A stretch of 21,774 bases of DNA from a virus: the IMG/VR virus record IMGVR_UViG_3300046000_000597, positions 1-21,774 of that record, one strand, 5' to 3'. The position numbers and the translations under genes are program-made. This document shows positions 14,201-21,742 of the stretch, piece by piece. The notes beneath the pieces are model-generated. The model searched no databases, had not been told where the DNA came from, and saw nothing but the letters and a program-made list of their open reading frames with translations. Position 1 is the stretch's first letter; each line of letters starts with the position of its first letter.

Positions 14201-17200
14201 AGCAGCAGGAGAATCAGCAATAGCAGCATCTAATTGATATTGCCAAGTAGCACCGCGAACGGCTACTGAATAGCCAGCCACAGGTACGGCTCCTGTTTGA
14301 AGTCCAAATGTTCCACCTTGATTATCAATAGTAGAACGAATTATGTCCATAATACGAGACTCATCTTTACGAAGGTTCTCAGTATTACGAATAGTCTCAA
14401 TGCGTTTACGAGCAAGGTCTGCTGCTGGGTTTTGTGTACCAGTCTCAACCATCCTAGGGTCTACAAGAACTGTTGCACGACCATTAGCCTTAGTATCAGG
14501 AAGTGTTAACTTACCAACATTGTTATCACGCATCCACTCAAGAAGTTCTTTTTCTTTACCCTTCCATGAGTCTGGTTTGCGAATATCTAATCCAAGTGCT
14601 TTAAGTTCTGGGTAATCATTTAAACCTAAACGAACTCGTGAACCGCTAAATGTGCGTAGGTCAACAGGTGTGCCATATACCTTAGAGGTAACAATTTGTC
14701 CTTGGTTGCCTGGTTTAACAATACGGAATTGTCCTTCAAGTAACATCTTTTGAGAAACTGTATCTGGGTCAACTGCACGCCATGTACCAGTAGATGGACT
14801 TAGTAATTCAACTCTGTTGCCTTTAGCAATACTATTGCGGAAACCATCACGCATATCTGCAGCAACAGTCTGCATAGCCAAAGATGGCTTGCGTACTCCG
14901 CCTTCTCTAATAAGTCTACCTTCACTATCACGAAGGTTCTTAGGCATCGTGTAGGCACGACCAGTTTGGCGCTTATAGATAGCAGATGCTGAAATAATTT
15001 TCATGCCTGCTTCTGCATAGCGATTAGCAATGTCATCAGAGTAAGTCATTGCAAATGGTCGGTTAGGATTTAAACCAGTAAGACTTGAAGGTGAGCCATG
15101 GTAAAGAATTTCACCTGAACGGTAAGAGGAAATTTCAAGAAATTCTAAAGCCTGTTCTTCTGTTAATTGACCGCGTTTAAACGCAAGTTCAACGGCTTCC
15201 ATTTGGTCATCAATTTCTTGATTAAGACTAGCAAGTTGAGCACGCTCTGATTGAACTCTTGTCATTTCAGTACGAAGGGCTACTGAATCTTCACGCACAC
15301 CTTTTTTAACAAGGTTCTTATCTGTAAGTCTTTCAATACCAATAAGACGATTATCGTACCAATTCTTTATGCTTTCCTTGTTTATATCAGCAGCAGCAAC
15401 AAGTCCATATCCTTTTGCAAGAATAGACATAGTGGCTTCGGCAGTATTACGCACTGTGTAGCCAAGGCGAAGAAGAACAGAAGCCTTCCACACATCGTTG
15501 AGTAAGCCCATGACATAACGGTTAACATCTGGGTCAACAATACCATGGCTGCCTTCAATAGCCTGAATTAAACCTTTGTTTTCTGTAAGAACACGAGCAT
15601 AGTTTTCAAGGTCAACCATTGGCTTAGCATTAATGCCTTGGCGTTCAGCATAAGGAATCTTAAGAATAACATCATCATTAGTCATTAAATACTTGCGGTC
15701 ACGAATTGAATCTAACGCAACTTTACGGCGACCTTTGTAAGCACCCCAAATAACAGCAGCAGTTTCATCAGAAATACCTAAGGCTTTGTTAATTTGTAGA
15801 ACAGCCAAATCTTCAAAAGATTCTGCTACAACACCACGAGCCTCTGGAATATCTCCTGCTTTAATAAACAAATCATAATGTTCTGCAATAACTGGATTTG
15901 CTGAGTCGCCAACTATGTTACGCAACATACCACCAAATGCTTTAATTTCATTAAACGAATCTGAGTCGTTGTTATTAAACCAACCAGCAGGGCGTTCTCC
16001 TGCCCATCGTTCAGCAAAGTTAACTACTGCAACCATTGGGTGGTACTTGGTTGGTTGAAAAATTCCAATAGTTGGGTATGCAGTTGGGGAAGGTTGTTCT
16101 CCCAAAGCACGGGCTGTCTTACGCTCAGCCTCGCGGATTGCTCCCTTTTGACCGATAGATGCACCAAAAGTACGCTTAGTTAAATCAGCGCCTTTTAAAG
16201 TCAGTCTATTTAAATACTGAATATAAGGGTCCTCATCAGCAAGTTTAACTAAAGCATCTGCTGAATCTAACTTATTTACATCTGTAACAATACCGTTGGT
16301 TGGTATGTTATCAATAACTTGTTTATCTAGTTCAGATACTGGCTTTAGTTTATCCATTACAAATGCTAAGTCTTTGCGCTTATCAACAAGACGAGCCATT
16401 GCTTCTGTGTCTTTGTTTGAAATAGCAAGTAATGTATCTGCAACATCATCTACAGTGTTTGCTTCGCCAAGTAAATATGACATTGTATCTGCATCATTTG
16501 AGGCAGCAATCATTGGGTGATTACGAATAGTTTTTGAGTTATTAGTAGCAAACCACTCAAGAGTGTTGTTTAAACCACCTTGAATATCTCGACCTTCGTT
16601 AATCTTTGCAGCCAAAGTCTGAGGAGAAATAATTGTTACGCCTCTTATAGGCTTTGGTAAAAATAAATCTTTAGCCAATTGTGAAGCATTGGCATCTACA
16701 GCACCCATTGGTTGTGTAATTAGGGCTTTACGGGCAAGACCTGCAGCCTTGCCAAACTTGCCAAGTGGGTCAGTTACTGTTGTAAAGAAGGTGTCATAGG
16801 CACCTGATATAGTGCGATAACGCCAGTTAGTATCAAAGATTTCACGGTCATTAGCATCAAAGATATTGAAATCGCCACGAAGTTCACTAGCGGTTGGGTC
16901 AAAGCGTGATTGCATATAAGCAATTGCTTGTCCTGGTGAGATTTCTTTACGCTGTTTCCATGATTCTTGGAAGTCACCTGTAGCAACACCAGTAATAGCC
17001 GCTGATAAAGGCTCACGAACTGCTGCACCACCAGCCTCATAAGATGCTTGAAAGACTGGAAGGACTGCTTTACTTAATACAGCACCGCCTACTTTGCGAG
17101 GTATGTATGTTGCACCTGCAGTAGTTGCTTTAAATGTATCTCCAAGTAATTGGAAGGCATCGCCTGCCCAGTTCTTATCATTAGTAGTAATAGTAGCAAG

Positions 17201-17290
17201 GTCGTTCATTGCTGTAGCCCAGCCAATGTCATTACCAAAGTCTTTTACTGACTTTTCAGCCCAATTACCAATGTTGTCTAGAAACCCCAT
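11228..17290 (-). CDS. Giant putative internal/ejected virion protein with ART-like domain (2020 aa)
   Basis: This single uninterrupted gene fills over a quarter of the window. The N-terminal 700 residues look helical, starting MGFLDNIGNWAEKSVKDFGN. Residues about 725-960 resemble an ADP-ribosyltransferase-like domain (annotated separately). Residues about 1050-1110 carry FGTWVAP, VNVIKDRAKAIKVG and NQQAVADLDRIS, a pattern I know from other large phage proteins. Residue 1517 begins PFFNAWENTMRRW, and H1621 begins HPGFGPIVAIPAQYLEI. Both resemble blocks of 'large polyvalent' phage proteins. The C-terminal 300 residues are helical. No RNA polymerase or peptidase signature is seen. The ATG overlaps the previous stop as TAATG. 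The size, the place after the portal and the following LysM protein point to a protein packaged in the head and injected. A tail tape measure is less likely given this position. Confidence 0.8.
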   Translation of the reverse strand: MGFLDNIGNWAEKSVKDFGNDIGWATAMNDLATITTNDKNWAGDAFQLLGDTFKATTAGATYIPRKVGGAVLSKAVLPVFQASYEAGGAAVREPLSAAITGVATGDFQESWKQRKEISPGQAIAYMQSRFDPTASELRGDFNIFDANDREIFDTNWRYRTISGAYDTFFTTVTDPLGKFGKAAGLARKALITQPMGAVDANASQLAKDLFLPKPIRGVTIISPQTLAAKINEGRDIQGGLNNTLEWFATNNSKTIRNHPMIAASNDADTMSYLLGEANTVDDVADTLLAISNKDTEAMARLVDKRKDLAFVMDKLKPVSELDKQVIDNIPTNGIVTDVNKLDSADALVKLADEDPYIQYLNRLTLKGADLTKRTFGASIGQKGAIREAERKTARALGEQPSPTAYPTIGIFQPTKYHPMVAVVNFAERWAGERPAGWFNNNDSDSFNEIKAFGGMLRNIVGDSANPVIAEHYDLFIKAGDIPEARGVVAESFEDLAVLQINKALGISDETAAVIWGAYKGRRKVALDSIRDRKYLMTNDDVILKIPYAERQGINAKPMVDLENYARVLTENKGLIQAIEGSHGIVDPDVNRYVMGLLNDVWKASVLLRLGYTVRNTAEATMSILAKGYGLVAAADINKESIKNWYDNRLIGIERLTDKNLVKKGVREDSVALRTEMTRVQSERAQLASLNQEIDDQMEAVELAFKRGQLTEEQALEFLEISSYRSGEILYHGSPSSLTGLNPNRPFAMTYSDDIANRYAEAGMKIISASAIYKRQTGRAYTMPKNLRDSEGRLIREGGVRKPSLAMQTVAADMRDGFRNSIAKGNRVELLSPSTGTWRAVDPDTVSQKMLLEGQFRIVKPGNQGQIVTSKVYGTPVDLRTFSGSRVRLGLNDYPELKALGLDIRKPDSWKGKEKELLEWMRDNNVGKLTLPDTKANGRATVLVDPRMVETGTQNPAADLARKRIETIRNTENLRKDESRIMDIIRSTIDNQGGTFGLQTGAVPVAGYSVAVRGATWQYQLDAAIADSPAARESLIQHIEDNLNKFEGADHFGTWVAPNDNGVMTIWAEPVNVIKDRAKAIKVGTSRNQQAVADLDRISQGDFDNAFINTGGTGDEGASAGFALGQVRKASATDVTSGAQSVRRGFSRPSYSQSTSELADLIAGGKYPADGVINLVREIAERNALTKTKHENLMQRLDARIVQEGRLNAPKKRIGTGTYTQKLYDGTVIEHPDAAAGELGDILMQRTDNADTYKLMADAPSQLFAARYGGMEELRLSPNDPRYFTGYANYLNNLWRSPNENKIDPIIGKFLDNQTPEQVVRWLRTTDEGKAYSVKMSIDNRGFKVPSERLNVGTDAEDFVGNLYSAYARYLPDVEIQEAFRNNLIDEMYLRTHFADQPAMPDIIGSVLPQTPGISGAPGAAQAFVQKAFYFLGSLPETTLARHPLARAVYRAEMRQRGDIALSLKRSQLEDPKAELTLDEINDLRKDAVEGARREVNKTLFTIMRKSYAGEKMRYLMPFFNAWENTMRRWSVLSKENPAAVARAGQITSSLSNQNNYVDKDGNPSKDFSYDSKLVLPMPETFMKTMELVPGGKGLAAAIRSSGSQVSIPIRSLDVMFQGEVHPGFGPIVAIPAQYLEIMRPDLEGILKQVIPYGAADSPMKTLLPPALQKAAQLWSVTRDGSWSRTFNTVYRYELIKYRLGDRETEPTFQEIQDLTNNMYKVKALSNLVLPFAAQYDSPLGWYTQQYRKIQQTYGAQADALFLQMYPEMGEATISASLNNTGVDATQTAVANLKKYSGLISKIGTTTPEMIGFLVNDPDGKYDFSQAAYQWQMRNSPVPGSTANFRGQRDPALLKQDAQKKMGWIDYRKAMDYLDQQLFAQGYTSYSQSGAEELNLLKQTFTRQLATTNKDWAADFYSVDKGKWIYRMQTISTILRDPQWMQDNGNKPVVGAIATYYLTRTQIARELANRRASGASGTLTAADNADLEGLWNQTIATLKQESLEFSSFYNRFLQNDPVTLG
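14411..15118 (-). other. ADP-ribosyltransferase-like domain in the giant protein (about residues 725-960)
   Basis: The segment opens with GEILYHGSPSS (YHG at 730-732), the first strand-loop of the ART fold. PFAMTYSDDIANRYAEAG follows at 745-762, equivalent to the 'FT-d---A--YA' block of these domains. Near the end, residues 940-949 read TVLVDPRMVE, like the closing '-vVFdP--I-' strand. The spacing, about 215 residues from first to last block, is long but acceptable. I cannot place the catalytic glutamate with confidence, so activity is uncertain. If active, it would modify a host protein or nucleic acid after injection. Confidence 0.5.
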
Positions 17291-17763
17291 TAAAGAACGC
17301 CCCGCAAGTAACGAACATAATTGCGAAAAGCGTTAGATGCGGATGGGGATTCAGCAAGAATAGCAAGTGTTGGCAACGCTTGAATCATACGCTGACGGTC
17401 CTCTGTATTTAGAGTTGAGTTATTAGCGTACATAACTTCACTACCTGCGCCCTCAGTTCCCATATCAATACCAGTAGTTAATGGTTCTTCTGGGCGGTCT
17501 GTTGGTGCATCTAACTGTGTTAAGGATTGACCTGATGGTGCTCGTTGTGGGCGACCTTGAGATGGACCTGATGGCATAGTTGGAGATGCGTTCATTGCTT
17601 CTGCAGTTTGTAATTCCATCATTGCTTGATTATCACCATACTCGCCACCAGTCATAGCCATTGCTCCTTGGGTGCGTGAATTTCCGCTACCACCAGTTGC
17701 TGAAACAGCATAGTTATTCTGTGGTGCAGTTGGGCGAAATCCGCCACGGTTTTCTACCGCCAT
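17290..17763 (-). CDS. Low-complexity protein between portal and giant protein (157 aa)
   Basis: The frame has ATGs at 17769 and 17763. I choose 17763 because AAAGGAG lies directly against the first ATG but about 6 bases before the second. The product starts MAVENRGGFRPTAPQNNYAV. Its first 110 residues are Gly/Ser/Met/Pro/Gln-rich and probably disordered (for example GPSQGRPQRAPSGQSLTQLD). The last 45 residues form a helical region NTEDRQRMIQALPTLAILAE and PSASNAFRNYVRYLRGVL. The flexible chain with a C-terminal helix could link the portal or core proteins. No family is recognised with certainty. The stop overlaps the giant gene start as TAATG, so the two are probably coupled. The 73 bases before this gene are AT-rich with a weak TTAAAC/GTTTAA inverted repeat and no clear promoter. 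Confidence 0.75.
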   Translation of the reverse strand: MAVENRGGFRPTAPQNNYAVSATGGSGNSRTQGAMAMTGGEYGDNQAMMELQTAEAMNASPTMPSGPSQGRPQRAPSGQSLTQLDAPTDRPEEPLTTGIDMGTEGAGSEVMYANNSTLNTEDRQRMIQALPTLAILAESPSASNAFRNYVRYLRGVL

Positions 17764-17836
17764 GTGCATCTCCTTTCCATTTAAGGTCAGTATTTAAAAT
17801 TAGTGAGCAGTTTTTAAACTTACTCAGGTTTAAGGC

Positions 17837-18034
17837 TTACTTTGAGCCGTGTGTACCTGATGGTTGTGCTGAGAGCATTGTGACGGATGCGCCAGGCTTA
17901 GAAGCCTTTGGCATACCATCCTTGCGTGGTTGCTGTGTAACTGCCTTTGAGTTTCCAGCACCGCCCTGATTAGCAGGCTTTGATGCCTTACCTGGTTGGT
18001 TGTTTGGATACTTTGCTGTACTTGTATTCGCCAT
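17837..18034 (-). CDS. Small disordered protein after the portal gene (65 aa)
   Basis: The ATG at 18034 is preceded by GGGGAGGAGGGAAACC, a strong ribosome-binding site placed between the portal stop and this start. The product begins MANTSTAKYPNNQPGKASKP. It is basic and made almost wholly of Lys, Ser, Pro, Asn, Gly and Ala, with no predicted secondary structure, and ends SAQPSGTHGSK. The strong start signal makes it a probable gene despite its low complexity. Its function is unknown. A flexible, positively charged protein next to the portal might contact DNA or the core, which is speculation. Confidence 0.65.
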   Translation of the reverse strand: MANTSTAKYPNNQPGKASKPANQGGAGNSKAVTQQPRKDGMPKASKPGASVTMLSAQPSGTHGSK

Positions 18035-18049
18035 GGTTTCCCTCCTCCC

Positions 18050-19864
18050 CTAGATAGGTAGTCGCCGTGCGACTGTTGCTTGTAGATTAGCCTCACCACG
18101 AGCACCGAGAGATGCAAGTAGTGATTGAACATCTGGTCTACCGCCTGGAGCGATTTGTCCTGGAGCGATGCCTTGCATACGCCCTGTTTCGCTCAAGCCC
18201 ATTGGAAGTTGCCCGTCACCTGCTGCGCTCTCACTTGGCATGCCCATAGATTCGGGACTTACTGAGCCAGGGGCTGCAGCAGGTGCGGGATTCTGAGGTT
18301 GGAACGCTTCTTGGATTGCTATTTCAATAGCAGTTCCCTTTTGGCGTTCGCTAATAACATACGAAAGTTTGCGTAGGATGTCGGATGGGTCTTGTCCTTG
18401 GCTTGCAAGGGCTGGTATTGCTTGTGCGTATGAAGCAATTGCTTGTTTCATAGCATCACGGAGTTCTTCTGTCTCTACCTTTTGTTCTTCATTAGTTGCA
18501 TTGAAAGAGAAAGGCATCTGTCGGCGTAGGAAATCACGGGAAATCAACTTGTCACCTCGTGCTTGTAGTCCAAAGACCAATGCACGGTTAGGGTCAAGTC
18601 CTGCCATTAAGCCATATTGAATATCTACGGTGTAATCACCTGCAATATCACGGGCTGGCTTGTACTTAATGTCGTAAGGTGTTCCATTATAGACACCTCG
18701 TAGTTGTTTTTCTTGGTCTTTAAAGATTTTTTCGTCAACCTTTAGAGCAAGTCCTAACAATTCTGTAAATGTACGGGCAAACATTGCATGTGCAGTCTTG
18801 ATTTGTGTATCAAAACCACCCATGAGTGCTTTAACACCCTGTCCTGTAATGATAGAAGCATCTGAATTACCAGTTCTTGCTTCTGGGAAGCGTGAGCCTA
18901 GGCGGAGTTCGCTTTCAAGAACTTGTGACTGTGCGAACACATTATTAGGTAGTTCAAGTGGGACTCTGCGAATCTCATTAGGCTTGCTTGAACGCATAAT
19001 TGCATCTGGTCCAAGGGCTAACTCCTGACTGTCTAGTGGCATAGCAATAGGTGCTTGCACTGATTTGGTTGCTGCTTCAAGTGAAAGCAACGCATAGCGT
19101 GCTTTAGCAACTTGAATAGCAAGAACATCATCGAACTGTCCACGAGATTGGTCATCAATTGATGGTCGCATGACAACTCTAATCATGCACTCACCCATTA
19201 CATTGGGCGCTCTATCTAACACAAGATTGTTTTTATTAGGCATAAAGATTAAATCTTGGTCTTTGTCGTGGAAACGAACAATCTCAGACATAGTAGAAGT
19301 GTTGTTCTTATCGTAAATAAGATGTGCTACTTCTGGATACTTAGCCATTAGTTCTTCTGTTGGCTTATTCATGCGCTGGAAGAACATAGTTACGCGACCG
19401 TAGCGGTCAATAACTGGGTAAGAACCAAGAGAATCAAAGAACTTAATGCGTGGCATATTCTCATCTATGTCAATTTCAACCTGTGCTGGAACGAATCCGT
19501 AGGTTACATAGCGGTCTGCGGCATTAAACATCTGTGATTGTAGGTCAGAGAAGTTAACAATACCGTTAACAATTTCTCCACGCTTATCTGCCTTCTTGCG
19601 GGATGCCTCTGATGCCATTGATGTAGATGTACATGAAAACGATGGTAGTGGTGCAATAACCTCTGATAAATCACGGGCTGCAATGTCCACCATATTTGCA
19701 ACAATAGGGTTCTCGAAAGGACCGTCTGGGAAAAGGTCTGGGTAAACATCTCGCATCTTACCTTGACGAACTTGAAGAACTTGATTCATGCGTTGGTCGC
19801 GGTCGTCATACATACGGCGATAGCGGTCATAATAGTTCTTTACTTCTTCAACGGATAGTGCCAT
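18050..19864 (-). CDS. Portal protein (604 aa)
   Basis: The portal is the dodecameric ring at one capsid vertex through which DNA enters and leaves. I start at the ATG at 19864, not at the in-frame GTG at 19870, because the GTG is part of the ribosome-binding site AGGAGGTGAAC. The N-terminus (MALSVEEVKNYYDRYRRMYD) is helical. It is followed by FENPIVANMVDIAARDLSEV, a typical portal segment, and by YVTYGFVPAQVEIDIDENMP-RIKFFDSLGSYPVIDRYGRV, the wing region. Residues about 320-370 include ELRLGSRFPEARTGNSDASI-ITGQGVKALMGG. The final 120 residues are Gln/Pro/Gly-rich. Length is near that of similar portals (500-600). The gene directly follows terminase with 12 bases between them. I do not recognise a fused MuF or protease domain. 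Confidence 0.9.
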   Translation of the reverse strand: MALSVEEVKNYYDRYRRMYDDRDQRMNQVLQVRQGKMRDVYPDLFPDGPFENPIVANMVDIAARDLSEVIAPLPSFSCTSTSMASEASRKKADKRGEIVNGIVNFSDLQSQMFNAADRYVTYGFVPAQVEIDIDENMPRIKFFDSLGSYPVIDRYGRVTMFFQRMNKPTEELMAKYPEVAHLIYDKNNTSTMSEIVRFHDKDQDLIFMPNKNNLVLDRAPNVMGECMIRVVMRPSIDDQSRGQFDDVLAIQVAKARYALLSLEAATKSVQAPIAMPLDSQELALGPDAIMRSSKPNEIRRVPLELPNNVFAQSQVLESELRLGSRFPEARTGNSDASIITGQGVKALMGGFDTQIKTAHAMFARTFTELLGLALKVDEKIFKDQEKQLRGVYNGTPYDIKYKPARDIAGDYTVDIQYGLMAGLDPNRALVFGLQARGDKLISRDFLRRQMPFSFNATNEEQKVETEELRDAMKQAIASYAQAIPALASQGQDPSDILRKLSYVISERQKGTAIEIAIQEAFQPQNPAPAAAPGSVSPESMGMPSESAAGDGQLPMGLSETGRMQGIAPGQIAPGGRPDVQSLLASLGARGEANLQATVARRLPI

Positions 19865-19875
19865 GTTCACCTCCT
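19865..19875 (-). promoter_or_regulatory. Strong ribosome-binding site that fixes the portal start
   Basis: The minus strand reads AGGAGGTGAAC immediately before the portal ATG, pairing with the full 16S rRNA tail and spaced as usual. It lies between the terminase stop (19877-19879) and the portal start. It contains the GTG that would otherwise be taken as an earlier start. Confidence 0.8.
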
Positions 19876-19876
19876 A

Positions 19877-21742
19877 TCATTGTGTATATGCGTAATCACT
19901 TAAGTTAACGGTCATTTGTTGGTTTCGGTCATGTCTTGTTTGGAACATATTAAACGAGTTATGTGTACGAGCAAACATACTTGCGTTGGCAACTCTGTCT
20001 CGTACTGCTAGTTCTGCAAACCAGAACGCCATAACACAGTCAGTCTTTTGGCTTCGTGGAGCCTCTGGATACCAAGTAACCAGTTGTTCTATTAAAGCCT
20101 TTAATCCTTCGGATTGATGTGTAGATGGGAACTCAATTAAGGCATTGCCTTCTTCATAACCATGAAACAAGGTAGTAAGAGATGCCACACCAAAGTCTGT
20201 ATCCCATTTGTTGTTTCCAGTATGATGTTCTTTGAGTGTGGCACCCCTTGTTTGTAGGTATTCTCGTACCTCGCGGTCCTGGGTGAGCATTGCTTGAAAT
20301 GCATTTTTCTCTACACGCCACTCAGAAATTGAATACTTATCTGTCCAGTCTTTAATTAAAGTTCTAATGTCATCAGGTTTCATACCCTGTTGGTTTGACA
20401 CATCAAGCACATACCTCTTTTGGGTAGAAACATCAATGCCAATACACACAGCAGCGGTATACCCAGCCATGGCGGGGTCAAGCCCAGCAACCACAATAAG
20501 CCCATCCATACCACTATGTCGGTTACCCGCCTTGTTCTTGGGGATGACACCAATGTTACGAGCGCCGTTAATAACGCCCTTGACTGCTTCTTGTGGGAAA
20601 GCACTATCTTCGTGAACTTGCTGTTGCTGATAAACCATAGCCCAGAGATTGGGCGACATCCGACTGCGTTTTTTAGTGAGCGCCTCACCTGTCCATTTGT
20701 CGTACAAACCATTAACATCTGGTACACCATTACCAGACACTGGGGGCATATTGGTTTTAGCCCAAAGGGTAACCCAATCCTTCGGTTCATCGGCAAACTC
20801 CAATACCGCAGGTTGAGCGAAGTAAGTCCAAGGAGAAGTTTCGTCTGGATAACGCATAGGGTCGCGGAGTTCGGAATATAAATCCTTAGGGCGTAATCTT
20901 GTGCCCACTACCAGCAATTTACCGCCATCGTAATCAATACGAGACATAACTTCTGATTGAATCCAGTCAATCTGTTTTTCATATTCATGGGCGTTGGTAT
21001 GGTCAACACAGTCATCCATGATGATTAGGTCAGCACGGGCACCGTAGATATGTCCACGAATACCAATAGCCTGAACCGTTGGGTCTTTTTCACCAGAGTC
21101 ACGAGACTCGGATGATAGGTAAATGAGGTCCTGCTTCCACGAATCAGAGTTCTTTTCAAATCCGCCTGGAGGTCCAAAGGCGAGGTGTAAGTCCTGATAA
21201 CGAGGATGGGTGAGTCTGTTCTTTATGGAGAGCAGGAACTTTTGCGCCATAGCCTGGGTCTTAGAAACAACCATGATACGGATGTTAGGGTTTTGGCAAA
21301 TCCGATAAACAGCATAGTTGACCGTAATGGTCGTAGACTTTGCGTGTTCGGGGGGAGTGTTTACAATGAGCAGGTCTTTATCGCCTGGCTCATAAATAAT
21401 AGAGGGGTGCACATCCGTAGGCACTCTGGATTCCAATAAATCAATCCAATGGCGTTGATGTTCAAATACTTCTACCCCTAGGTACTTTTTTGAAAAAATT
21501 TCAAATGGGGGTACTTCTTCGGTCGGACCGCCTACTTCTCCACGGGCGGTCAGAGAGCGTAGTTTGTCTATACCTGCAGCAAAGTCAGGGTCTGTCTTAC
21601 GGTAATACTCGTAAGTCTTGACACTTCTCCCAACGGCATCCATGGCTCGTTGGACCGAGTAGCCTTGCATTAAAAAATCTATAATCTGCTTCTTTATGGC
21701 ATCCGACTTATGGGATGCAGCAGTAACTCTTTTTCTTTCCAT
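19877..21742 (-). CDS. terL: Terminase large subunit with N-terminal helix-turn-helix (621 aa)
   Basis: This is the ATP-driven motor and nuclease that packages DNA into the prohead. Residues about 12-60 look like a helix-turn-helix of terminase-small-subunit type (IIDFLMQGYSVQRAMDAVGR followed by SVKTYEYYRKTD). The ATPase domain has the Walker A variant TPPEHAKST at 129-137, Walker B LIIMDD at 239-244 and the coupling motif VVGTR at 278-282. The nuclease domain has D422 in AGLDPAMAG, E478 in RVEKNAFQ and D568 in QKTDCVMAFWFAE, the expected three acidic residues. The length is larger than usual because of the N-terminal part. An in-frame TAA at 21764-21766 with no ATG between fixes the start, though the AAGG upstream is too far to be a good ribosome-binding site. 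No separate small subunit lies in the remaining 32 bases, which contain nothing else recognisable. Confidence 0.92.
   Translation of the reverse strand: MERKRVTAASHKSDAIKKQIIDFLMQGYSVQRAMDAVGRSVKTYEYYRKTDPDFAAGIDKLRSLTARGEVGGPTEEVPPFEIFSKKYLGVEVFEHQRHWIDLLESRVPTDVHPSIIYEPGDKDLLIVNTPPEHAKSTTITVNYAVYRICQNPNIRIMVVSKTQAMAQKFLLSIKNRLTHPRYQDLHLAFGPPGGFEKNSDSWKQDLIYLSSESRDSGEKDPTVQAIGIRGHIYGARADLIIMDDCVDHTNAHEYEKQIDWIQSEVMSRIDYDGGKLLVVGTRLRPKDLYSELRDPMRYPDETSPWTYFAQPAVLEFADEPKDWVTLWAKTNMPPVSGNGVPDVNGLYDKWTGEALTKKRSRMSPNLWAMVYQQQQVHEDSAFPQEAVKGVINGARNIGVIPKNKAGNRHSGMDGLIVVAGLDPAMAGYTAAVCIGIDVSTQKRYVLDVSNQQGMKPDDIRTLIKDWTDKYSISEWRVEKNAFQAMLTQDREVREYLQTRGATLKEHHTGNNKWDTDFGVASLTTLFHGYEEGNALIEFPSTHQSEGLKALIEQLVTWYPEAPRSQKTDCVMAFWFAELAVRDRVANASMFARTHNSFNMFQTRHDRNQQMTVNLSDYAYTQ

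Noticed and set aside
11228-17290. Giant protein as a virion RNA polymerase or as a tail tape measure
   Set aside because: No T7-like or N4-like polymerase motifs are visible. A tape measure would normally follow tail tube and chaperone genes, none of which are present, while this gene follows the portal.
19865-19870. GTG at 19870 as the portal start
   Set aside because: The GTG is part of AGGAGGTGAAC, the ribosome-binding site for the ATG at 19864.
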